The notes beneath the pieces were generated by a model, which saw nothing but the letters and a program-made list of their open reading frames with translations, was not told the DNA's origin and did no database searches. A stretch of 64,000 bases of DNA from Microbacteriaceae bacterium (lineage in GTDB: Bacteria; Actinomycetota; Actinomycetes; Actinomycetales; Microbacteriaceae), in contig JAHEGG010000003.1 in assembly GCA_024639845.1 (NCBI GenBank), positions 62,001-126,000 of the forward strand, written 5' to 3'. Numbering within the stretch: position 1 is the first letter of the stretch; each line of letters opens with the position of its first letter. Made by a program: the position numbers and the translations under genes. This document shows, one piece after another, positions 1-7,524 of this stretch.

Positions 1-1
1 C

Positions 2-634
2 GGCGTTCCTGGGACTAGACCCGCCAAGGTTGTCGTTCTCGGTGGCGGTGTCGCAGGCACCAACGCCGTTGCGATGGCAGTGGGGCTAGGCGCTGAGGTT
101 TCGGTGCTCGACACGAACCTCAACCGCTTGCGCGAACTAGACCATCACTATGCGGGGCGGCTGAAGACCGTTGCGAGCAACTCATACGAGATCGATCGGG
201 CTGTGACCGAAGCCGACCTCGTGATCGGATCGGTGCTCATCCCAGGTGCAAAGGCACCCAAGCTAGTCACCAACGAGCATGTCAAGCGCATGAAGCCAGG
301 CGCTGTTCTGGTGGACATCGCGATTGACCAGGGCGGATGCTTCACAGACTCGCACCCAACCACTCACGCAGAGCCAACCTTCAAAGTTCACGACGCGATT
401 TTCTACTGCGTTGCCAACATGCCAGGTGCTGTTCCTCACACTTCCACCTATGCCCTGACAAATGCGACCTTGCCCTATGCGAAAGCTCTGGCCAACAAGG
501 GCTGGAAGGCTGCATGTCGCTCGGATGGCGCCCTGGCTCTAGGACTCAGCACTCATGACGGACTCTTGACTAATGAGGCGGTCGGCTCGGCCCACGGGTT
601 GGATTCGGTTTCGATCGAATCTGCTCTCGAATAA
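2..634 (+). CDS. ald: Alanine dehydrogenase, C-terminal part (5' end outside window)
   Basis: NAD-dependent L-alanine dehydrogenase, which interconverts alanine and pyruvate plus ammonia in the cytoplasm. The reading frame is open from base 2, so the gene starts upstream of the window. The visible part begins in the NAD-binding Rossmann fold (VVVLGGGVAG glycine loop, then an acidic residue ending the second strand in SVLDTN). It continues through the family's DLVIGSVLIPGAKAP, VDIAIDQGGC and NMPGAVPHTST blocks to a normal C-terminus ending in ESALE. The last 82 bases overlap the 3' end of the convergent FtsK-like gene. No terminator is visible between the two. The family assignment is firm; the substrate is inferred from the family. 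Confidence 0.95.
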   Translation, partial: GVPGTRPAKVVVLGGGVAGTNAVAMAVGLGAEVSVLDTNLNRLRELDHHYAGRLKTVASNSYEIDRAVTEADLVIGSVLIPGAKAPKLVTNEHVKRMKPGAVLVDIAIDQGGCFTDSHPTTHAEPTFKVHDAIFYCVANMPGAVPHTSTYALTNATLPYAKALANKGWKAACRSDGALALGLSTHDGLLTNEAVGSAHGLDSVSIESALE

Positions 635-1659
635 CGGCTGATTTCATCGGTCGCGAGCGCAAACTCGAAATCTAACTCGGGGTGACCCTGTCGAATTGCG
701 CGCGCGGCCACCATCGATGAGTGACCATTTATAAGCGGGGATGCCCGTGCCCCGAGTTGCACGAGTTCGACCTGATCAATGCCGGCGATGGCAATTCTGA
801 GGCGAAGATTTAGAAGCAGTTCACGTGGCACCCCGGCTAACCCTTGGTTTGCCACTACGAGAAACATGCCCAGCGATCGACCTCTCGCCCCGATGGAACT
901 GAGTGTCTTCGCCGCTTGAGGGTTTCTGACTACCTCGCCAAGTTCATCGACAAAAACTAATAGTGGTAGCAAAAATCCAGCTATGTAGTCGGATACGTCG
1001 ATCGATGCAAGCGCCTGTTCGCGAGCGAGCAATTCTTGATCGATTTTCGACCACCAATCACCTGGGTCGAGGTCGGTCGCATGCAACCAGAGTCGTGCAT
1101 CCCGGCCCAATAATCGACCGAGCGACCCGCCCTTGTAATCAATCAACGCCAAAACGAGTTCTTGTTGCGAGTAGCGAGCGATGAGCGAGCGCAGCATGAG
1201 GAGCATGAGCTGGCTCTTGCCGCAGCCGGTTGGCCCGACGATAAAGATGTGCGGAGCATCCGAGATTTCGAAGTTGAACGGTTCGAGCTCTCGGATTCCC
1301 AAGAGAGCAGTCGTTCGTGAGCCGGGCGGTGGAATCGGGATGGTTGAAAATGCGCGACGAGCGGTTCTGAGGCTTGCTCGTTGTCGACGTAGTCGAGCAA
1401 CTTCTGAAATCGTTGCCCTGCGAACACGGGGCGAAAACCACCATCGCCAAAAGGTCACGACTTTCGAGTCAGCCAGCAACCGGTGCGTTTCGGGATGAAG
1501 TGAAATACTCGGTGCAACCGTCTGCCGACTCTTGGCTCGCGCCACCAGAAGCGCGATAGTTGCAGATGCAAAAGACATAAAAGCGAGTTGCCACATTCCG
1601 CTTGCGAAGCCCATGTAAATGCCCATTGCGAGCGACGGAAGCATCCAGATTGCAGACAT
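553..1659 (-). CDS. Orphan membrane FtsK/SpoIIIE (EccC-like) ATPase
   Basis: Predicted 368-residue membrane ATPase. Two hydrophobic segments lie at about residues 6-20 and 22-40, followed by a basic stretch (80-103) and one P-loop domain. The domain has Walker A GPTGCGKS (142-149), the FtsK-type strand LIDYKGGS (172-179), Walker B LVFVDE (234-239) and the GARGRSLG...VVANQ sensor block (258-272). The order and the DYKGG/GRSLG motifs resemble the FtsK domains of EccC/EssC type VII secretion ATPases. EccC proteins carry three such domains, while this has one. An upstream extension to 1953 would run inside the aldehyde dehydrogenase gene and looks non-coding, so I use ATG 1659; GTG 1698 is an alternative. 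Neither has a clear ribosome binding site. No WXG100, pilus or division partner is nearby. Function unknown. Confidence 0.75.
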   Translation of the reverse strand: MSAIWMLPSLAMGIYMGFASGMWQLAFMSFASATIALLVARAKSRQTVAPSISLHPETHRLLADSKVVTFWRWWFSPRVRRATISEVARLRRQRASLRTARRAFSTIPIPPPGSRTTALLGIRELEPFNFEISDAPHIFIVGPTGCGKSQLMLLMLRSLIARYSQQELVLALIDYKGGSLGRLLGRDARLWLHATDLDPGDWWSKIDQELLAREQALASIDVSDYIAGFLLPLLVFVDELGEVVRNPQAAKTLSSIGARGRSLGMFLVVANQGLAGVPRELLLNLRLRIAIAGIDQVELVQLGARASPLINGHSSMVAARAIRQGHPELDFEFALATDEISRYSRADSIETESNPWAEPTASLVKSPS

Positions 1660-1723
1660 GAAAAAAGTGTGTGGCCCGAACTTTCGCCCGAGCCACACAC
1701 TTGAATTATTTGTGGATAACCGA

Positions 1724-3160
1724 CTAGTCGCCGATGTAGTGCATGACGTGTTTGATTCTGGTGTAGTCCTCGAAACCGTAGTTTGAGAGATCCTTGCCAT
1801 AACCAGAGTGCTTGAATCCACCGTGCGGCATTTCGGCGACCAGTGGAATGTGGTCGTTGATCCAGACGCAACCGAAGTTGAGTCCCTTTGCGAAACGCAT
1901 GGCGCGGGTGTGATTCGAAGTCCAGACCGAAGATGCCAAACCGTAGTTAACATCGTTAGCCCAGGTCATCGCCTCGTCATCGTTAGCAAAAGCTTGAACG
2001 GTGATCACCGGCCCGAAGATTTCGCTCTGAATGTGCTCGTCTTTTTGCTTTAGTCCGGTGAGCACCGTTGCCTCGTGGAAGTAACCCGTGCTCTCGATGA
2101 CCTTGCCACCGACCGCAATGGATGCGTGGTCTGGAAGTCGGTCGATGAAACCCTTGACGCGCTCCAACTGGTTGGCGTTGTTGACCGGACCAAACAGAAT
2201 GTCATCACGGTCTGGCGACCCGGTCTTGGCGTTTGCCTTAACCTCAGCAACCAGCTTGGCTACGAATTCATCGTGAACATCCTTGTGCACCAAAATTCGT
2301 GTTGCAGCGGTGCAGTCTTGGCCTGCGTTGAAGAAACCGGCGGCGACAATCGTTGCAGCGGCCCGATCTAGATCGGCATCGGCGAACACGATAACCGGCG
2401 CTTTGCCACCAAGTTCGAGGTGAACTCGCTTTAAGTCGGTCGAGGCGCTCTTGGCGACTTCCATGCCGGCCCGAACCGAACCGGTGATGGCAACCATCTG
2501 CGGGGTTGGGTGCTCGACCAGCGCGCGGCCGGTGTCGCGGTCACCGGTAACCACGTTGAAGACTCCCTTTGGCAAGAACTCAGAGGCGATTTCCGCCAAC
2601 AACAACGTGGAGGCTGGAGTCGTGTCCGATGGCTTGAGCACGATGGTGTTTCCAGCAGCTAGCGCTGGTGCAAACTTCCAGGTGGCCATGTTGAGCGGGT
2701 AGTTCCATGGCGTGACCTGGCCGATTACACCGATTGGTTCACGACGAATTGATGAGGTGTGCGAGGTCGAGTACTCCGCGGTCGCTCGCCCTTCAAGGTT
2801 GCGGGCCGCACCGGCGAAGAAGCGGATCTGGTCTACCGAAACCAAGACTTCATAATCAACCAGCGTGGAGCGAGGCTTGCCGGTGTTTTCACTCTCGACA
2901 TCCGCCATTTCTTCTGCTCTGGCTTCTAGTGCGTCGGCAATTCGAAACAGTGCTAGCTGGCGATCCTTTGGAGCCAGGTTGCTCCAGTTGTCGAATGCTG
3001 CGTCGGCGATTTTATATGCAGCGTCAATGTCAGAAGCTGATGATTTCGGCGATGTCGCATAGACCTGCCCGTCGGCCGGGTTGATGATGTCGAGCGTCTC
3101 GCCACTCGTGGCGGCAACATACTCGCCATTTACGAAGTTTTTCAATTCGCGCACTGACAC
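1724..3160 (-). CDS. Aldehyde dehydrogenase, gamma-aminobutyraldehyde dehydrogenase type (PatD-like)
   Basis: A 478-residue NAD(P)-dependent aldehyde dehydrogenase. It keeps the oxyanion Asn in PWNYP (N154), the cofactor strand KPSDTTP, the general base Glu in ELGGK (E249) and the nucleophile in GQDCTA (C283). Overall sequence and length fit the 4-aminobutanal (gamma-aminobutyraldehyde) dehydrogenase group, which makes GABA from the aldehyde produced by putrescine transamination. GTG start at 3160 has a strong site (GAGGAG, 5 bases away). It is divergent from an Lrp regulator and a class III aminotransferase, which would supply the two enzymes and the regulator of putrescine or similar amine breakdown. 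Substrate is inferred from this context; betaine aldehyde or another amino-aldehyde is possible. Confidence 0.88.
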   Translation of the reverse strand: MSVRELKNFVNGEYVAATSGETLDIINPADGQVYATSPKSSASDIDAAYKIADAAFDNWSNLAPKDRQLALFRIADALEARAEEMADVESENTGKPRSTLVDYEVLVSVDQIRFFAGAARNLEGRATAEYSTSHTSSIRREPIGVIGQVTPWNYPLNMATWKFAPALAAGNTIVLKPSDTTPASTLLLAEIASEFLPKGVFNVVTGDRDTGRALVEHPTPQMVAITGSVRAGMEVAKSASTDLKRVHLELGGKAPVIVFADADLDRAAATIVAAGFFNAGQDCTAATRILVHKDVHDEFVAKLVAEVKANAKTGSPDRDDILFGPVNNANQLERVKGFIDRLPDHASIAVGGKVIESTGYFHEATVLTGLKQKDEHIQSEIFGPVITVQAFANDDEAMTWANDVNYGLASSVWTSNHTRAMRFAKGLNFGCVWINDHIPLVAEMPHGGFKHSGYGKDLSNYGFEDYTRIKHVMHYIGD

Positions 3161-3361
3161 GGTTACTCCTCTTTGAGATCAGAAAATCGTTTGAGCACAA
3201 ACGGTTTCGGTGCTTTTCAGCCTAGCCGAAAACGTTTCTGTGAGCATCCTAGTAATGAATTCGAAGCAAAAAAGGCGGTAATAGTCACAAATTAGTTGCG
3301 AATTGCGTTTTTGATGCCCAAAAGGGCACCCAAATAGCGTTTTTACTGACAGAATCAAAAC
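3161..3361. promoter_or_regulatory. Divergent control region with Lrp-type palindromes and direct repeats
   Basis: This 201-bp gap separates the aldehyde dehydrogenase (minus) and the Lrp regulator (plus). It holds a CGTTTG-agca-CAAACG inverted repeat at 3188-3203 and a perfect TGCCC-AAAA-GGGCA palindrome at 3315-3328. The palindrome is bracketed by two copies of GCGTTTTT at 3305-3312 and 3337-3344, 32 bp apart (about three helical turns). A -10-like CAGAAT lies 6 bases before the Lrp ATG. Phased sites of this kind suit a multimeric Lrp/AsnC regulator. Operator function is inferred. Confidence 0.5.
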
Positions 3362-3835
3362 ATGAGTCGCACCCCGAGAGCCAAAACTGCTCCCCTAGAT
3401 GAAACCGCCAAGGCGATCATCTCGCAACTGCAATCGGATGGTCGCAAATCTTATTCGGACATCGGCAAAGCAATCGGGCTGAGCGAGGCCGCGGTTCGAC
3501 AGCGCGTGCAGAAGTTAACCGAGTCGGGAATCCTTCAAATTGTTGCGGTCACCGACCCGCTTCAGATGGGCTTCAACCGCCAAGCGATGATCGGCATTCG
3601 CACCAACGGTGACAGCCGAGGTTTAGTAGAAAAACTCACCGAGATGCGTGAGATCGATTACGTGGTGTTGACCGCGGGAAGTTTTGACATTTTGGTTGAG
3701 GTGGTTTGTGAGGACGATGACGAACTCATCGAACTACTTCATTCAAAGATCCGGACGCTGCCCGGAGTAGTTGAGACAGAGACGTTTGTCTATCTCAAAC
3801 TGCATAAGCAGCTCTATAACTGGGGAACGCGCTGA
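3362..3835 (+). CDS. Lrp/AsnC family transcriptional regulator
   Basis: A 157-residue regulator. An N-terminal helix-turn-helix (about residues 15-60: IISQLQSDGRKSYSDIGKAI then LSEAAVRQRVQKL) is followed by a RAM/ActA ligand-binding beta-alpha-beta domain (about 70-150) with the usual GSFDILVEV segment. Lrp proteins form octamers that sense an amino acid or amine. The gene is divergent from the aldehyde dehydrogenase and 41 bp upstream of the aminotransferase on the same strand, so local control of both is the simplest reading. The effector cannot be read from sequence. The start is probably leaderless or nearly so: there is no Shine-Dalgarno, but a -10-like box sits 6 bases upstream. Confidence 0.93.
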   Translation: MSRTPRAKTAPLDETAKAIISQLQSDGRKSYSDIGKAIGLSEAAVRQRVQKLTESGILQIVAVTDPLQMGFNRQAMIGIRTNGDSRGLVEKLTEMREIDYVVLTAGSFDILVEVVCEDDDELIELLHSKIRTLPGVVETETFVYLKLHKQLYNWGTR

Positions 3836-3876
3836 TGCGTCTCCAGCCAAACAAACAAAGTAAAGAGTGATATTCA

Positions 3877-5382
3877 ATGGCAATCCAGGAAAGCAGAGGA
3901 AGCAAGCTGGGCAAGAGTCTCAAAAAGATTCTTAGCAAAAAGACCCCAGCAGCGCCGGCCAAAGCCAGCACTGTACGCCCCACCCCTATGTTTGACGCCC
4001 GCAAGGAAGGTCAAGCACCAACTGTGAAGATGCTCGAGCATGCTGCCCGACAGAACATGTTCATGCACTTCACCAGACACAGCCAGTTTGAGTCGAGCGC
4101 GATTCCAATCATCACGCGAGCAGAAGGTCACCACTTTTGGGATCAGAACGGCAAGAAATATTTCGACGGAATCTCTTCGCTGTTTTCGGTGAACATCGGT
4201 CACGGACGTGAACGACTGGCCGAAGCCGCCGCGAAGCAGATGAAGCAACTCGACTACTTTCCAATCTGGTCGAACTTGCATGCCCCAGCGATCGAGCTTT
4301 CGGAGCGCATCCTTTCATATGCACCGAAGTCGCTCAGCCGCGTGTTCTACACGACCGGCGGTGGTGAGGCGAATGAGACCGCTTGGAAGCTAGCGAAGCA
4401 GTATTTCAAAATGACTGGCAAGCCGATGAAGCACAAGGTGATTTCGCGCATGACCGCCTACCACGGCACATCGCACGGCGCTCTTTCGCTGACCGGTATC
4501 GCGGCCATGAAGAAGCAGTTCGAGCCCCTGGTGCCAAGCACGTTCCGTGTGCCAAACACCAACTGGTATCGGGCACAGGATGACTTCGAAAATGAAGAAG
4601 CCTTCGCCGACTGGGCAGCCAGCCGCGTTGAAGAAATGATTCTGTTCGAAGACCCTGACACTGTTGCGGCCTTCATTCTTGAACCAGTTCAAAACTCGGG
4701 TGGATGCTTCACAGCACCGAAGTCCTACTTCAAAAAGGTTCGCGAGATTTGCGACAAATACGACGTGCTGATCATCGCTGACGAAACCATCGACGGTTTC
4801 GGGCGTATCGGCACCATGTTTGCCTCGGAACTCTATGAATTCGAGCCAGACATGTTGGTTTGCGCCAAGGGAATCACCTCGGCCTATCAGCCTCTCGGTG
4901 CTTTGATGGTGGCCGAGAAACTGTTTGAGCCATTCAAGAAGGGCACTGCGATTTTCCCGCACGGTTACACCTTTGCGGGTCACCCGGTTGCCTGTGCCGT
5001 GGCGCTCGAGAACCTCGACATCTTTGAAGAGGAAGATCTGGTTGGTAATGTGCGCCGAAACGCACCAGCCTTCAAGTCGACTCTTGAGAAGTTGAAAGAC
5101 TTGCCGATTGTCGGTGACGTTCGTGGCGAGGGATACTTCTACGCAATCGAGCTGGTCAAAGACAAGGCGACTCGCGAAACCTTCAACGACGCCGAGTCGG
5201 AGAAGTTGCTGCGTGGATTCCTGTCGACCGACCTCTATGACGCGGGGCTCTACTGTCGCTCAGATGACCGTGGCGACCCTGTGGTGCAGTTGGCTCCGCC
5301 ACTGACGATCGGCCAGACCGAGTTCGACGAGCTGGAGCAAACGTTGCGATCGTCATTGACCAAGGCCTGGGACCTGTTCTAG
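3877..5382 (+). CDS. Class III PLP-dependent aminotransferase (putrescine/omega-amine type)
   Basis: A 501-residue fold-type I aminotransferase. It shows the family's GHHFWDQNGKKYFDG entry, the TTGGGEANE phosphate-binding loop, the PLP-pyridine Asp in IIADETIDGFGR and the Schiff-base Lys in CAKGITS. The first ~35 residues form a lysine/alanine/proline-rich extension (GKSLKKILSKKTPAAPAKA) not needed by the fold. With the divergent aldehyde dehydrogenase and the Lrp gene it suggests amine to aldehyde to acid degradation, most simply putrescine to 4-aminobutanal to GABA. Beta-alanine or taurine transamination to pyruvate is also possible. The ribosome site before ATG 3877 is weak. It overlaps tspO by one base. 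Confidence 0.88.
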   Translation: MAIQESRGSKLGKSLKKILSKKTPAAPAKASTVRPTPMFDARKEGQAPTVKMLEHAARQNMFMHFTRHSQFESSAIPIITRAEGHHFWDQNGKKYFDGISSLFSVNIGHGRERLAEAAAKQMKQLDYFPIWSNLHAPAIELSERILSYAPKSLSRVFYTTGGGEANETAWKLAKQYFKMTGKPMKHKVISRMTAYHGTSHGALSLTGIAAMKKQFEPLVPSTFRVPNTNWYRAQDDFENEEAFADWAASRVEEMILFEDPDTVAAFILEPVQNSGGCFTAPKSYFKKVREICDKYDVLIIADETIDGFGRIGTMFASELYEFEPDMLVCAKGITSAYQPLGALMVAEKLFEPFKKGTAIFPHGYTFAGHPVACAVALENLDIFEEEDLVGNVRRNAPAFKSTLEKLKDLPIVGDVRGEGYFYAIELVKDKATRETFNDAESEKLLRGFLSTDLYDAGLYCRSDDRGDPVVQLAPPLTIGQTEFDELEQTLRSSLTKAWDLF

Positions 5383-5858
5383 TGAAACCAAAGAGAGCCC
5401 TGGCGAGCCTGATCGGCTCGCTGGGGCTTTCTTATTTGGCTGCCGCGATTGGCTCGGTGGGCACTTTGAACGCTATTACCGGCTGGTATGCGGATGCCTC
5501 AAAGCCGTGGTTCACTCCCCCAAACTGGGCATTTGGTCCGGCCTGGACGATTTGGTACACGATCATGGCAATCGCCGCATGGCAGGTTTGGAAGGCAGAG
5601 TCGAGGTGGCGCATCCCCGCGCTTTGGGCTTATGGGGTTCAACTCTTTCTGAACGCACTCTGGAGCCCTGTTTTTTTCGGCGCACGCGAACTGTTTTGGG
5701 GTTCGATTATTGCTGGGATGCTCGCGTTGGCCGTCTTTGTGACCATGTGCCTGTTTCACCTCGTGCGGAAGTCGGCTGGCTGGTTGCTCGCTCCCTATTG
5801 GGGATGGTGCGTCTTCGCCACCGCGCTGAGCATGGGGCTACTTATCAACAACTCGTAA
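5382..5858 (+). CDS. tspO: TspO/MBR family tryptophan-rich sensory protein
   Basis: A 158-residue integral membrane protein with five hydrophobic segments and the family's Trp-rich loops: KPWFTPPNWAFGPAW near the first loop, then NALWSPVFFGAR and a WG-W pair near the end. TspO proteins bind porphyrins and cholesterol-like ligands and take part in tetrapyrrole or stress responses. The start is GTG, whose G is the last base of the aminotransferase stop (TAGTG), so it is translationally coupled. Why it sits in an amine-degradation operon is not obvious; it may simply be a passenger. Confidence 0.92.
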   Translation: MKPKRALASLIGSLGLSYLAAAIGSVGTLNAITGWYADASKPWFTPPNWAFGPAWTIWYTIMAIAAWQVWKAESRWRIPALWAYGVQLFLNALWSPVFFGARELFWGSIIAGMLALAVFVTMCLFHLVRKSAGWLLAPYWGWCVFATALSMGLLINNS

Positions 5859-5887
5859 CCGCGACCGGCTAGACCCCGACGAACGAG

Positions 5888-5893
5888 TAACCT
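5888..5893 (+). promoter_or_regulatory. Leaderless-type -10 box of ogt
   Basis: TAACCT lies 6 bases before the ogt ATG and no Shine-Dalgarno is present. This is the spacing expected when transcription starts at the start codon. The same hexamer and spacing occur before the pseudokinase gene at 52345. Confidence 0.55.
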
Positions 5894-5899
5894 AGGCAC

Positions 5900-6385
5900 A
5901 TGACTCCCCTGCAGTTTGACTCGACCGTTTCGTTTGACAGCCCCGTCGGCAACATCAACGTATTTGCGCTCGGCGAAAAGGTGGTCTACATCACCATGGG
6001 CGAGCCTCCAGTGGCGCTATCCGGGCGGGCGGCCGTGCTTCGCACCGCCAAGAAGCAACTGCTCGACTATTTCAAGGGCAAGTCCCGCGAACTAAGTTTT
6101 GCGGTTGAGCTTGCCGGCACCGAATTTCAACGAGCCGTTTGGCGCGAGATTTCAAAACTCGGATGGGGGCAGACTGCGACCTATGCCGACATCGCTCAAG
6201 CCATCGGAAACCCTAGCGCGGTGCGCGCGGTCGGCGGCGCTGTGGGGGCTAACCCGGTTCCGCTGGTTGTCGGTTGTCATCGCGTGCTAGGCGCATCTGG
6301 CAAGATCACTGGCTATTCGGGTGGTGACGGCATTCCAACCAAAAAGTGGCTGCTCGCCCACGAGTCAATCGACTATCGCGACTAA
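5900..6385 (+). CDS. ogt: Methylated-DNA--protein-cysteine methyltransferase
   Basis: A 161-residue O6-alkylguanine-DNA alkyltransferase, a suicide repair protein that moves the alkyl group to its own cysteine. It has the FQRAVW and QTATYADIA segments, the Arg-finger and helix-turn-helix region (AVRAVGGAVGANP) and the active-site block VVGCHRVLG. The family consensus is PCHR; here Pro is Gly (GCHR) while Cys, His and Arg are kept, so transfer should still work. The next gene, tag, starts directly after its stop, forming a two-gene alkylation-repair operon. Confidence 0.95.
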   Translation: MTPLQFDSTVSFDSPVGNINVFALGEKVVYITMGEPPVALSGRAAVLRTAKKQLLDYFKGKSRELSFAVELAGTEFQRAVWREISKLGWGQTATYADIAQAIGNPSAVRAVGGAVGANPVPLVVGCHRVLGASGKITGYSGGDGIPTKKWLLAHESIDYRD

Positions 6386-6934
6386 ATGTCAGTTCGCGTT
6401 CATCAAGACGGGCTCGCGCGCTGCGCTTGGCTCAACGATGACCCGATTTATGTGAGCTATCACGACAACGAATGGGGCACACCACTCTCTGGAGATACTG
6501 CAATGTTCGAGCGACTATCGCTCGAAGGCTTCCAGGCAGGGCTATCTTGGCTCACCATACTAAAGCGACGCGAAGGGTTTCGGGCCGCCTTCGCGGGTTT
6601 CGACCTACACGCGGTGGCTGGCTTTAGCCAGCCCGATGTCGAGAAACTTCTCGCTGACGAGCGAATCATCAGACATCGCGGCAAGATCGAGGCAACCATA
6701 AACAATGCCCAACGTGCACTCGAGTTGCCGGGCGGGCTTGAGCAGTTCATCCTAGATTTCAAACCCACGGATGACCGTCGCGGCCTAACCCAAAGCCCCG
6801 AGTCTGCGGCCCTCAGCAAAGTGCTGCGCAAGCAGGGGTTCAACTTTGTTGGCCCAACCACCATGCATGCGCTGATGCAGGCCACGGGAATGATTCCCGA
6901 TCACTCCCCAGACTGCTTCCTCGCAAAATCTTGA
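6386..6934 (+). CDS. tag: DNA-3-methyladenine glycosylase I
   Basis: A 182-residue HhH-fold glycosylase that excises 3-methyladenine. The start RCAWLNDDPIYVSYHDNEWG carries the zinc-ligand Cys and the conserved YHDxEWG block. GLSWLTIL, FNFVGPTTMHALMQATGM and the C-terminal DHSPDCF supply the rest of the zinc site and the base pocket. ATG 6386 begins immediately after the ogt TAA with no gap, so both alkylation-repair proteins are made from one mRNA. Confidence 0.95.
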   Translation: MSVRVHQDGLARCAWLNDDPIYVSYHDNEWGTPLSGDTAMFERLSLEGFQAGLSWLTILKRREGFRAAFAGFDLHAVAGFSQPDVEKLLADERIIRHRGKIEATINNAQRALELPGGLEQFILDFKPTDDRRGLTQSPESAALSKVLRKQGFNFVGPTTMHALMQATGMIPDHSPDCFLAKS

Positions 6935-7015
6935 TTGTCAGATGAAACCAGGTAGGGACATAGTCTTTAGGAAAAGGATTATCGCTGCGAGCCAGAAACC
7001 CGAGACCGGAGTGCC

Positions 7016-7486
7016 ATGAATGAGAACGAATTCATAGCCGCCTTTCGCAAATATCTTTCACCGGTTTCAAAATTCCTAGCCCGAAGAGTGCATCGTGATC
7101 AAGTTGAGGATTTAGCCAGCGAGATTTTTGAAATTGCCTGGCGCAAGCGCAAAAGTTATGTAACAGGCAGCGAGCTCGCTTGGCTCTACCGGATTGGTAG
7201 CTATGTAGTTGCAAACCATCGGCGCCGAGAAGCCAAGCGAGGCACCTGGCTACCGCTTCTCGATGCCGACCTAGCCGCTCCGTCAGCAGAAACACTCGGC
7301 ATAGCCAACGTGATGATCGCCGAAGCTTGGTCTCAACTAAAACCAAGCGAACGCAATATCCTGGCATTGACTGCGTTTGAAGGTCTCACGGTTAGCGAGT
7401 TGGCTGAAACACTGGATATTTCGGCAAACACGGCTAGCCAAAGACTTCGCCGCGCACGAAAAAGTTTTGAAGAAAAACTTGGTTGA
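7016..7486 (+). CDS. ECF-type RNA polymerase sigma factor
   Basis: A 156-residue extracytoplasmic-function sigma factor. Region 2 covers about residues 5-75 (FLARRVHRDQVEDLASEIFEIAWRK, with the -10-recognition helices). Region 4 covers about 100-154 (LKPSERNILALTAFEGLTVSELAETLDIS and the recognition helix NTASQRLRRARK). GGAG before ATG 7016 is the ribosome site. A -10-like TAGTCT lies at 6961-6966. The next gene begins at or just after its stop and encodes a single-span membrane protein, the usual layout for a sigma factor and its membrane regulator. Confidence 0.93.
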   Translation: MNENEFIAAFRKYLSPVSKFLARRVHRDQVEDLASEIFEIAWRKRKSYVTGSELAWLYRIGSYVVANHRRREAKRGTWLPLLDADLAAPSAETLGIANVMIAEAWSQLKPSERNILALTAFEGLTVSELAETLDISANTASQRLRRARKSFEEKLG

Positions 7487-7524
7487 TTTTGTCAGATTGG
7501 GTGAATCTGAAACATAAACCTGAC

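Noticed and set aside
1660..1953. N-terminal extension of the FtsK-like ORF
   Set aside because: It is read antisense-free but out of frame through the aldehyde dehydrogenase C-terminus, is Ser/Thr-rich without domain character, and has no start signal.
6941..6966. ECF-type autoregulatory promoter (GAAACC ... GTC) before the sigma gene
   Set aside because: The spacer is about 14 bases, shorter than the usual 16-17, so the match is not convincing.
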